A stretch of DNA of 7,355 nt from JAGMCF01 sp964398885. GTDB taxonomy: Bacteria > Cloacimonadota > Cloacimonadia > JGIOTU-2. Shown here one piece after another: positions 1-5,940 of this stretch; the first letter of the stretch is position 1; each line of letters begins with the position of its first letter. The notes under the pieces are model-generated. The model had not been told where the DNA came from. It was given only the letters and a program-made list of their open reading frames with translations, and searched no databases. Location of the stretch: positions 1 through 7,355 of the forward strand of contig CAYNOU010000090.1 in assembly GCA_964398885.1 (NCBI GenBank), in the 5' to 3' direction. The position numbers and the translations under genes are program-made.

Positions 1-2
1 TC

Positions 3-3000
3 AGTTTTGATAAACCTGAAATTAGACATGGGAAGATAGAGACTAACCTTACTTCAAAAATATCAACTCCAGGTGAGCCAATAATTCCTTTCCATTCTGC
101 AAAAATATTACTCCCTTTTGGAGAACAAATATCAAGTGTTAGGGTAAATCATTCAGATTGGCAACTCATTGATAAAGGAGTCTATATTGATTTTGCAAAA
201 ACTCCCCATCCAACAAATTCAAATGCGATAACTCCAACTGAAAAAAATATAGCAATCTATTCATCTGACAAACCTTATCCTATTTCAGAATTTGAAGTTT
301 TAAATACAGAACTTTTCGCTGGTCATAGCATAGCAATCATCAATCTGTTCCCAATTAGATATCTGCCCAGGGTTGGAATTATTCAATATTCATCTGAGAT
401 GGAATTGAGTGTCATAACAAAATCTGATGAAAAATTATCAAATTATCAATCAAAGATGCTTTGTAATTCAAATTCTATTTTGGAAAGATTAGAAAAATTA
501 GTGGAAAATAATGAAGTATTAAATTCCTATTTTGATAAGGAAAAATCTAAATCTGGAAGGGATAACTTAATTAATCCTGATTATCCGCACGATTATATCA
601 TTATCACCGGAGAGAATTTTGTTTCACTATTTGATGACTTTGTAAATTGGAAAATTGGATTCGGTTTGAATCCTGCTGTTTATACAATTCAAGAAATAAA
701 TACTGAATATACTGGAACAGATAATGCTGATAAATTAAGAAATTTTATTATTGATGCTTATACTTCCTGGAATTCTTCGGATTATCCACTTGAATATGTG
801 CTCTTAGGCGGAGATGACGAAATCGTCCCTTTACGGAAATTGTATGTTGATGCTGGGGGCACAATTGGTTATATTCCTTCTGATTTCTATTTTTCTGCAT
901 TGGATGGTAATTTTGATTATAATGGAAATGGTATTTATGGTGAATATCCTGCTGATAGTGTTGATTTCATCCCTGAAATTGCAATTGGTAGAATTCCGGG
1001 TGATACAGAAATTGATTTTAGTAATGCTTTATACAAGATAATGGATTATAAGGAAAATCCAAAACCGGCTCTGGAAAAGGCTTGTATGGTTGGTGAGAAT
1101 CTCAATTGGAATCCTGTTACCTGGGGTGGTGATTACAAGGACGATATTCTAACTCGTATTCCAGCAAATAACTATCATTTCTATACCCTTTATCAACGAG
1201 ATGGAACATACTCAGAGCAGGCAGTTGTAAATATGCTTAATAATGGCGTTGGTATTATGAATAATATGGGCCATGCAAATTACTGGATTTTAATGGGAAT
1301 GAGTCCAAATCAAGCCGACCAATTAATAAACAATGAGTATGGGCTAATGTATAGCCAGGGTTGTCTCCCTGCTGCTTTTGATGAGGGAACAAGCAATGGT
1401 AATGAAGCTGTTGCAGAAAGATTAATTATCGCCTCAGGCGGTCCGATGGCTTTTATTAGCAATACCCGTTATGGCTGGTATAGTCCTGGTTCTATTGAAG
1501 GTCCATCCCAACAGTTTGACAGAACATTCTTTGATGGCTTATTTGCAGAAGATATCAAACAATTAGGTAATTGCAACAATTATTCAAAAATATCACTCAT
1601 TAACCAAGCAGATAATCCGTGGATACGATGGTGTTATTACGAACTTATTTTGTTTGGCGACCCTCATACTGAAATTATTACCCTTGATGGCGAGTTTCCT
1701 TATGTAACTGCCACTAACATTATTATGAATGATGAATTAGGAGATGGAGATGGTATTGTAAATCCCGGTGAAGATATAAAAATGATTATATCGTTAAAAA
1801 ACCTTCCTGATTGGCAACCCGCTTACGATGTCTCGGTAACAATGAGATACCAGGGAGATGAACTCACTTTGATTGATAGTATTAGTTATTTCGGTAATAT
1901 TTCTCCAGGACAGATTTCTATAAATATTTCCAATCCCATTGTTTTTCATGTGGCAGAAGACTGCGGTTATAATGTTCTGGAGTATCAGCTTTATGTAACA
2001 GCTAATACTAATTCTTCTTATCCATTTGAAAAAACCTATTCTCATAATATTGATGTTTCTATAGTGCAATATAATTGGCCATTATATCTTGGTTATGAAG
2101 TAAAATGCTCGCCTGTGGTTGTTGATTTTGATAATGACAATGAAAATGAAGTCTTATTTGTTGACAGAGCAGGAAAAATTTACTCTATTGAAGCGGATGC
2201 AAGCATCTCTGATGGTTTTCCTGTTGATCTTGGTGAAGAAGCATGGTCTTCAATAGCTGTGGGTGATATTGATAATGACCAGCAATATGAAATAGTTTTA
2301 ACCACCCGATATAATAAAATCTATGCTATTGATAATGATGAATCTATAATATTTGAATATGAAACTGGCGGACAGATGATTTGCACTCCTACAGTTGCGG
2401 ATTTAGATGGGGATGAAGAATTAGAGATTATTGCACCTTGTTTGGATGGAAAATTATATGTAATTAAAATAGATGGTAGTGATTATCCAAATTTCCCTTA
2501 CTCTCTTGGTTCACCAATATTTGCAGATGTCGCAGTTGGTGATATTAATAATGATACGGTCCAGGATATTGTTGTTGGTACATTAAATGGCTCATTATAT
2601 GCCATCTCATCAGAAGGAGTAATTTTGGATGGATTTCCAATAGAAACCGATTCTCAAATTTGGTCTCCTCCCATTATCTTTGATAATAATAGTCGTATAG
2701 CTTTTAGCAGTTATGACTACAAAATCTATATTATTGATGGTTATGGTGATATAAAATGTATAAAAGATATATCATCAAATATTTTCTCTTCAATGATAGC
2801 TTTTACTCAGGAACAAGATGATGAATTCTTACTTGCATTTAATACTTTATCTGGCGAATTAGAAATAATCAATGAAAATGGTATTACTTTGCAAGGCTGG
2901 CCACAAGAAATGGGTACCGGAACAAAAAATAGTCCTGCTGCTGTTGATATAAATAATGATGGAGAAATAGAAATCTTGTCATCAACTACAAACGGAAATA

Positions 3001-3569
3001 TACTTTGTTATTCTCTTAATGGCGAACTTCTTCCGGAATTTCCAATTACTGGTAATTTAATTATAAATTCTTCTTTGACTATTGACGATTTAGATAAAGA
3101 TGGGGATTTTGAATTAATCTCAGGTACCAATTTAGGTGTAGCTGTGTGGGATTATAAAAATCCAAAAGGTTCCCTAACTCCCTGGACAATGTATAGAGGT
3201 AATATTCAACGGACAGGAAATTATAGTGATAACATTACTGTTACTTCTATTGATTCAAATTTTGAATTGAAAAATAAATTCATTCTTTACCAGAACTATC
3301 CAAATCCATTCAATCCCGATATAATCGGGACAACAATTTCTTTTCATTTAGATGTGAAGTCACACAAAAAAGCACAGATAAAGATTTATAATATAAAAGG
3401 ACAATTAGTAAAAAAATTCAAAATTCAAAATTCAAAATTTAAAATTAATGAAGTTGTATGGGATGGTAAAAATGATAATGGGAATCAAGTTTCAAATGGA
3501 ATATACTTTTACAAAATATTGACAGAAAATTATACCAGTCCAGTAAAAAGGTTAGTTCTTTTAAGATAA
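3..3569 (+). CDS. Gingipain-like C25 cysteine peptidase with beta-propeller and T9SS sorting domain (5' truncated)
   Basis: The reading frame is open from base 3, so the ATG at 399 is internal and the true start and signal peptide lie upstream of the window. About 1189 codons are visible. The first ~170 residues resemble a C25 propeptide (GEPIIPFHSAKILLPFGEQ). The catalytic domain runs from about 590 (DYIIITGENF) to 1680 (LFGDPHTEI). The likely catalytic His is in MGHANYW (codon at 1272) and the likely Cys in SQGCLPAAFDE (codon at 1362), a spacing close to that of gingipains. An Ig-like segment follows (GDGDGIVNPGEDIKM, about 1740-2060). Next come at least six D-x-D/N-x-D calcium-type repeats (about 2119, 2263, 2398, 2539, 2943, 3085), read as an FG-GAP/VCBS-like propeller. 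The C-terminus has LYQNYPNPFNP and ends VKRLVLLR, as in type IX secretion sorting domains. Inference: an exported, surface-attached or released protease. Cleavage specificity cannot be told from sequence. Confidence 0.9.
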   Translation, partial: SFDKPEIRHGKIETNLTSKISTPGEPIIPFHSAKILLPFGEQISSVRVNHSDWQLIDKGVYIDFAKTPHPTNSNAITPTEKNIAIYSSDKPYPISEFEVLNTELFAGHSIAIINLFPIRYLPRVGIIQYSSEMELSVITKSDEKLSNYQSKMLCNSNSILERLEKLVENNEVLNSYFDKEKSKSGRDNLINPDYPHDYIIITGENFVSLFDDFVNWKIGFGLNPAVYTIQEINTEYTGTDNADKLRNFIIDAYTSWNSSDYPLEYVLLGGDDEIVPLRKLYVDAGGTIGYIPSDFYFSALDGNFDYNGNGIYGEYPADSVDFIPEIAIGRIPGDTEIDFSNALYKIMDYKENPKPALEKACMVGENLNWNPVTWGGDYKDDILTRIPANNYHFYTLYQRDGTYSEQAVVNMLNNGVGIMNNMGHANYWILMGMSPNQADQLINNEYGLMYSQGCLPAAFDEGTSNGNEAVAERLIIASGGPMAFISNTRYGWYSPGSIEGPSQQFDRTFFDGLFAEDIKQLGNCNNYSKISLINQADNPWIRWCYYELILFGDPHTEIITLDGEFPYVTATNIIMNDELGDGDGIVNPGEDIKMIISLKNLPDWQPAYDVSVTMRYQGDELTLIDSISYFGNISPGQISINISNPIVFHVAEDCGYNVLEYQLYVTANTNSSYPFEKTYSHNIDVSIVQYNWPLYLGYEVKCSPVVVDFDNDNENEVLFVDRAGKIYSIEADASISDGFPVDLGEEAWSSIAVGDIDNDQQYEIVLTTRYNKIYAIDNDESIIFEYETGGQMICTPTVADLDGDEELEIIAPCLDGKLYVIKIDGSDYPNFPYSLGSPIFADVAVGDINNDTVQDIVVGTLNGSLYAISSEGVILDGFPIETDSQIWSPPIIFDNNSRIAFSSYDYKIYIIDGYGDIKCIKDISSNIFSSMIAFTQEQDDEFLLAFNTLSGELEIINENGITLQGWPQEMGTGTKNSPAAVDINNDGEIEILSSTTNGNILCYSLNGELLPEFPITGNLIINSSLTIDDLDKDGDFELISGTNLGVAVWDYKNPKGSLTPWTMYRGNIQRTGNYSDNITVTSIDSNFELKNKFILYQNYPNPFNPDIIGTTISFHLDVKSHKKAQIKIYNIKGQLVKKFKIQNSKFKINEVVWDGKNDNGNQVSNGIYFYKILTENYTSPVKRLVLLR
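3314..3330. repeat. Palindrome TCCCGAT-ATA-ATCGGGA inside the sorting domain
   Basis: Perfect 7-bp arms around a 3-nt centre. It lies in frame directly after the NPFNP motif and encodes P-D-I-I-G. Related proteins usually read NPFNPxTTISF, so the extra residues look like an in-frame insertion. A near-identical 16-bp perfect palindrome lies at 6525-6540 in an unrelated gene, which supports a small dispersed palindromic element. Confidence 0.7.
3413..3447. repeat. Heptanucleotide tandem repeat (AAAATTC)x3 + AAAATTT + AAAATTA
   Basis: Five consecutive 7-nt units lie inside the sorting domain of the C25 peptidase gene and encode KFKIQNSKFKIN. Seven is not a multiple of three, so gain or loss of a single unit would shift the frame about 40 codons before the stop. 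Confidence 0.85.
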
Positions 3570-3570
3570 A

Positions 3571-3630
3571 ATTTTGGTTTTACATTTTGCTTTTTAACTT
3601 TTACCTTTTGCATTTTAGTTTTAATCTTTG
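3571..3630. repeat. T-rich degenerate repeat between peptidase gene and tRNA
   Basis: The spacer is a run of loosely repeated T-rich units (TTTTACATTTTG, TTTTACCTTTTG, CATTTTAG). No hairpin terminator and no convincing promoter are visible. It looks like degenerate simple-sequence DNA. Confidence 0.5.
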
Positions 3631-3632
3631 GT

Positions 3633-3708
3633 GCACCCATAGCTCAACAGATAGAGCAACTGACTCTTAATCAGTAGGTTCCGGGTTCGAGTCCCTGTGG
3701 GTGTACCA
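3633..3708 (+). tRNA. tRNA-Lys (anticodon CUU), CCA encoded
   Basis: This folds as a complete 76-nt cloverleaf. The acceptor stem is GCACCCA (3633-3639) with TGGGTGT (3698-3704), with one G-U at the first pair. The D stem is GCTC/GAGC (3642-3645/3654-3657). The anticodon stem is ACTGA/TCAGT (3659-3663/3671-3675), with loop CTCTTAA giving anticodon CTT at 3666-3668. The variable loop is AGGTT. The T loop TTCGAGT sits on a stem CCGGG/CCCTG that has one C-T mismatch (second pair). Discriminator A and a genomic CCA follow. A run of six T begins at 3710 and may serve as a simple 3' end signal. Confidence 0.96.
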
Positions 3709-3769
3709 TTTTTTGTTATATCTTATTTGTTATGAGTTATACTTGTAAATATACTTTCATATGAAAATC

Positions 3770-3807
3770 GCTTTCACCACAAAGGCGCAAAGACACAAAG
3801 AAAAAAA
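3770..3807. repeat. Dispersed intergenic repeat of the 'CACCACAAAGGCGCAAAGACACAAAG' type
   Basis: The sequence translates as FTTKAQRHKE forward and SLCLCAFVVK on the reverse strand. From memory, these peptide strings recur as spurious ORFs in many environmental bacterial genomes, which is typical of a widespread non-coding repeat. Internally it is made of degenerate 8-9-nt units (AAAGGCGCA, AAGACACA, AAG). Confidence 0.6.
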
Positions 3808-3842
3808 TAAAAACATGATAAATTCATCAAAACTTACACGCT

Positions 3843-3883
3843 CATTCCTAAGCCCTCCCCAATTAAATTGGGGATTGGGAATG
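3843..3883. repeat. Hairpin with CCCCAATT-A-AATTGGGG core
   Basis: The core at 3857-3873 is a perfect 8-bp inverted repeat around a single A. Outer arms CATTCC (3843-3848) and GGAATG (3878-3883) also pair. No T-tract follows, so an intrinsic terminator is unlikely. It resembles a dispersed palindromic repeat. Confidence 0.6.
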
Positions 3884-3913
3884 CTTACAAATGCTATTTT
3901 CATTCTCCTTTCA

Positions 3914-3984
3914 GGGTCGGCCAGTCTCCCAATGTATCCATTCTCCGTAGTACTACGAAGGATGAATCGGGAGCCCCGACAGGC
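3914..3984. repeat. Long imperfect palindromic repeat, copy A
   Basis: The centre is the perfect 12-bp palindrome CGTAGTACTACG (3946-3957). Further out, CTCCC (3926-3930) pairs with GGGAG (3969-3973) and GTCGG (3916-3920) with CCGAC (3976-3980). The reverse complement of the right arm (3969-3984) matches 7159-7174 at 14 of 16 bases, and CTCCCAATGTA occurs both here (3926-3936) and at 7170-7180. It therefore belongs to the same family as the element near the end of the window. Confidence 0.65.
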
Positions 3985-4063
3985 GCCCAGACGGATAAAA
4001 CTTGAATTAAAAATAATCCTAAAAATTGACAAAACATTTTAATGATTTGCAAAATTTAATAAA

Positions 4064-5158
4064 ATGAAAAAAAAATCTATTTTTGGTAAAGAAATCTATC
4101 AATATGCAGGAGCCTTGCATGTTCATACCGGATATTCTTTTGATGCCAGTGGCGAAGTTGATGATATAATAGAATCTGCAAAGCAATGCAAATTAGATTT
4201 CATAACTATTAACGACCATTTTTCTTTAGGTGCCAAGAAAGAAATTAGCAAAAAACAATATAATGGAATTTATGTGCTGGCTGGATATGAAATGAATGAT
4301 ATAAATAGAAATAACCATTATCTAATATTTTCCGACAAAGAGGGATCTGCCTCCGGCAGAAATACTAATAGAGTTCTTTCCAAATCCCTCTCCGCACAGG
4401 AATATGTAAAGATTGTAGCTGAGGATAATGGCTATGGATTTATCGCACATCCGATTGAAAAAAGAAGAACAAAAAAATTAAGAACTTATGAATGGGATGC
4501 CTGGGATGCAATAGAATTTGACGGTATAGAAATATGGAATTTTCTGTCTGAATGGACAGACAGTCTTATCTTACCATTTAATCTTATATTCAAAATATTA
4601 TTCCCAAATTCCGCAATAAAAAAACCATATAAAGAAATTCTAAAAAAATGGGATGAATTCAATATTAGAGGGCTTAAAAAATCTGCAATCGGAAGTTCTG
4701 ATGCACATGGCAAAACTTACAAACTTGGGCCTTTGTCAATAACCTTTTTGCCGCATAAAAAACTTTTAAAGGCAATACAAACACACATTTGGCTTAGGCA
4801 AGAATTAAATAATAATACCCATTACATACAAATATTAAAGGCTCTTAAAAATGGAAACAGCTTTATTGTAAATGTTAGATATGGATACCCGGATAATTTT
4901 TACTGCTATCTTTACTCAGAAAACACCAAAAATTTTGCTCTTCCGGGCGAAGAGATTTCTCTATCTGAAAAAAAACTTTATCTTTCTGTCCAACTTCCGC
5001 AAGATTGTTTTATAAAGATTATCTTCAATGGAAAAGTTGTCTATTCGGAACTTACAACCGAAATCTCATTCCCAATTACAAAACCCGGCTTCTATCGGAT
5101 TGAAGTATACAAAGGACATTACGGATGGATTTATTCTAACCCTATTTATGTCAATTAG
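4064..5158 (+). CDS. PHP-domain metallohydrolase (CehA/McbA-like)
   Basis: This 364-residue protein has PHP-family metal-site motifs in order: LHVHTGYS (H19, H21), TINDH (D51, H52), GYEMND with NNHY (E76, H85), IAHP (H129), and GSSDAHG (D213, H215). These suggest a di- or trinuclear metal phosphoesterase or related hydrolase; the substrate is unknown. The N-terminus has no signal peptide or membrane segment, so it is probably cytoplasmic. Residues from about 265 to 364 form an added C-terminal part, likely beta-rich, as seen in many PHP proteins of the CehA/McbA-like group. The start at 4064 fits the motif spacing, but no clear Shine-Dalgarno sequence precedes it. Residues 94-99 (GSASGR) are encoded by a small hairpin that may be an insertion. 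It stands alone: the tRNA and repeats lie upstream and a repeat overlaps its stop codon. Confidence 0.85.
   Translation: MKKKSIFGKEIYQYAGALHVHTGYSFDASGEVDDIIESAKQCKLDFITINDHFSLGAKKEISKKQYNGIYVLAGYEMNDINRNNHYLIFSDKEGSASGRNTNRVLSKSLSAQEYVKIVAEDNGYGFIAHPIEKRRTKKLRTYEWDAWDAIEFDGIEIWNFLSEWTDSLILPFNLIFKILFPNSAIKKPYKEILKKWDEFNIRGLKKSAIGSSDAHGKTYKLGPLSITFLPHKKLLKAIQTHIWLRQELNNNTHYIQILKALKNGNSFIVNVRYGYPDNFYCYLYSENTKNFALPGEEISLSEKKLYLSVQLPQDCFIKIIFNGKVVYSELTTEISFPITKPGFYRIEVYKGHYGWIYSNPIYVN
4346..4360. repeat. Small palindrome TCTGCC-TCC-GGCAGA inside the PHP gene
   Basis: Perfect 6-bp arms around a 3-nt loop, in frame, encoding part of EGSASGRN between two conserved PHP blocks. It is GC-richer than the surrounding gene. 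It may be a short in-frame palindromic insertion like the ones at 3314 and 6525, though of a different sequence. Confidence 0.45.
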
Positions 5159-5197
5159 TAAATTGGTAAATTAGTAAATTGGTAAATTGGTAACTAG
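5158..5197. repeat. Octanucleotide tandem repeat (GTAAATTG/A)
   Basis: Four units of GTAAATTG/GTAAATTA run from 5158 to 5189, followed by a degenerate unit GTAACTAG. The array begins at the last base of the PHP stop codon. Beyond it, TTCATGAGTTAACCAGTTCAC resembles the sequence at 5941-5970 downstream of the four-helix-bundle gene. Confidence 0.8.
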
Positions 5198-5204
5198 TTC
5201 ATGA

Positions 5205-5222
5205 GTTAACCAGTTCACAAAT
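5205..5222. repeat. Degenerate flank repeat, left copy (GTTAACCAGTTCACAAAT)
   Basis: Matches 5951-5968 (GTTCACCAGTTCACGAGT) at 15 of 18 positions in direct orientation. The pair brackets the split four-helix-bundle gene. Confidence 0.5.
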
Positions 5223-5235
5223 CAAGAAGGTTTTT

Positions 5236-5400
5236 ATGTATAATATTATAGAATTAGATGTATATAATATGGCATTGGAGTTTTCAAATCTAATTTGGGA
5301 AATATGTGTAAAATGGGAATCATTTGCAAAAAATACCATAGGTTATCAACTTGTTAGATCAGCTGATTCAATTTCAGCAAATATAGCCAGCCCAGTGTAA
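5236..5400 (+). pseudogene. Four-helix-bundle (S23/IVS type) protein, N-terminal fragment
   Basis: ATG at 5236 is preceded by a good ribosome binding site (AAGAAGG, 5224-5230). The 54-codon frame reads MYNIIELDVYNMALEF... to YQLVRSADSISANIA, then SPV and TAA. The end resembles the middle of four-helix-bundle proteins of the 23S rRNA intervening-sequence family, which normally continue as ANIAEGFGR. Here the family match stops at the GCC codon at 5386. The remaining codons come from the inserted element, whose left inverted repeat supplies the TAA. The missing part resumes in the same frame at 5692. Family function is poorly known; such proteins are small helical bundles that form oligomers. 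Whether this fragment is stable, or pairs with the C-terminal half, cannot be told from sequence. Confidence 0.88.
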
Positions 5401-5401
5401 T
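5390..5401 (+). repeat. Left terminal inverted repeat GCCCAGTGTAAT
   Basis: Exact reverse complement of 5678-5689. It contains the TAA (5398-5400) that ends the upstream four-helix-bundle fragment. Confidence 0.92.
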
Positions 5402-5407
5402 TTAATT

Positions 5408-5674
5408 ATGAAGTACTATGTTTATGTGTTAAGGAGTAAAAGAGATGGTAAATACTATGTTGGTTTTTCTGAAAATCTGGAGAAAAGGCTTAAACTACAT
5501 AGCAAAGGTCAAGTAGTATCAACTAAGTATAGGCGACCGTTAGAGTTGGTTTATTATAAGATTAGTTTTAATAAGGAAGATGCCTTACATAGAGAAAGAT
5601 ACTTAAAAACAACCTATGGTAGAAGATACATAAAAAATCGAATTAAGAACCAAACACAAGGAATAAAAATATGA
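5408..5674 (+). CDS. GIY-YIG nuclease family protein (insertion-borne)
   Basis: This 88-residue, single-domain protein belongs to the small UvrC/YhbQ-like GIY-YIG group. The GIY position is YVY (residues 4-6), and YIG is YVG (17-19). The likely catalytic Arg is R27 in LEKRLKLH and the likely metal-binding Glu is E63 in HRERYLKT; all key residues are present, so it is probably active. The tail KTTYGRRYIKNRIK is typical of the group. No DNA-binding extra domain is present, unlike I-TevI. The start is 7 nt after the TAA of the upstream fragment, and no Shine-Dalgarno site is visible, which suggests translation by coupling. Its TGA overlaps the ATG of the next frame (ATGA at 5671-5674). Inference: it cuts an uninterrupted copy of the host gene or otherwise mobilises the flanking inverted repeats. 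Confidence 0.92.
   Translation: MKYYVYVLRSKRDGKYYVGFSENLEKRLKLHSKGQVVSTKYRRPLELVYYKISFNKEDALHRERYLKTTYGRRYIKNRIKNQTQGIKI
5658..5662 (+). promoter_or_regulatory. Ribosome binding site AAGGA for the C-terminal fragment
   Basis: AAGGA lies 8 nt before the ATG at 5671, inside the 3' end of the nuclease gene. Together with the ATGA overlap it supports translation of the downstream half from this start. Confidence 0.55.
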
Positions 5675-5913
5675 GTTATTACACTGGGCAAGAAGGATTT
5701 GGGAGATTTCCCTACAAAGAAAATCTGAAGTTTTGTTTTTATTCCAGAGGTTCATTGGAAGAAACACAAGATTGGTTAAGAAAAGCATACAAACGAAAAC
5801 TAATAAGTAGTGATAATAAAGAGGAAATTAAATCCTTCTTATCAATATTTCCTAAAAAGTTTAACGCATACATTAACAAAATAAAGCAATATAAAAACCA
5901 GAATAATGAATAA
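5671..5913 (+). pseudogene. Four-helix-bundle protein, C-terminal fragment
   Basis: The 80-codon frame begins with MSYYTGQ, encoded by the nuclease end and the right inverted repeat. It continues with EGFGRFPYKENLKF, SRGSLEETQDWL and a helical, lysine-rich tail to TAA. From 5692 it matches the second half of four-helix-bundle proteins. Joined to 5236-5388 it gives about 125 residues, the usual family length. It is in the same frame as the N-terminal fragment. Because a start codon, a ribosome binding site and translational overlap with the nuclease all exist, it may be expressed as a separate polypeptide; a split but functional protein is possible. It is listed as a pseudogene because the parental gene is interrupted. 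Confidence 0.87.
5678..5689 (-). repeat. Right terminal inverted repeat ATTACACTGGGC
   Basis: Exact reverse complement of 5390-5401. It begins 3 nt after the nuclease stop codon and is translated as YYTG within the C-terminal fragment. Confidence 0.92.
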
Positions 5914-5940
5914 ACTAAATAATACCCAACAATATCTTAC

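Larger units (their letters stand above)
3709..4063. other. Gene-free spacer built of dispersed repeats
   Basis: I see no real gene here. Open frames on both strands (3761-4042 + and 3757-4032 -) are explained by the repeats and have no family resemblance other than to repeat-derived spurious ORFs. The spacer holds an ACCACAAAGGCGCAAAGACA-type repeat, a CCCCAATT/AATTGGGG hairpin and a longer imperfect hairpin, each listed separately. No obvious promoter for the downstream PHP gene was recognised. Confidence 0.7.
5390..5689 (+). mobile_element. Minimal TIR + GIY-YIG insertion element, 300 bp
   Basis: Perfect 12-bp terminal inverted repeats, GCCCAGTGTAAT at 5390-5401 and ATTACACTGGGC at 5678-5689, enclose a single GIY-YIG nuclease gene. 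Non-coding sequence is only 18 nt on the left and 15 nt on the right including the repeats, so there is no room for a group I or II intron core. The unit interrupts a four-helix-bundle gene between ANIA and EGFGRF. Removal of 303 bp (5389-5691 or 5388-5690) would restore I-A-E-G in frame; removal of exactly 300 bp leaves one extra codon (AAA). No target-site duplication longer than 1 bp is seen. Homing endonuclease genes in conserved host genes are a known parallel; TIRs on such a gene are, to my knowledge, not a described family. Confidence 0.85.

Noticed and set aside
399..401. ATG at 399 as the start of the peptidase gene
   Set aside because: The frame is open without a stop back to base 3, and the upstream residues resemble the C25 propeptide. 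The ATG is internal.
3843..3883. Intrinsic terminator at the CCCCAATT hairpin
   Set aside because: No T-tract follows on either strand; the hairpin fits a dispersed repeat better.
3757..4042. Open frames of about 91-93 codons on both strands after the tRNA
   Set aside because: They are produced by repeats (FTTKAQRHKE / SLCLCAFVVK and the palindromes), have no ribosome binding site and mirror each other on opposite strands.
4544..4563. Inverted repeat CTGTCTG/CAGACAG in the PHP gene
   Set aside because: It encodes the LSEWTDS stretch following the conserved IEIWNF motif and appears to be ordinary coding sequence.
5390..5689. Group I or group II intron carrying a GIY-YIG gene
   Set aside because: Only 18 nt and 15 nt lie outside the nuclease frame, far too little for a ribozyme core.
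5236..5913. Intein-like protein element in the four-helix-bundle gene
   Set aside because: The nuclease is in another frame, and a stop codon ends the N-terminal half, so a single precursor protein cannot be made.
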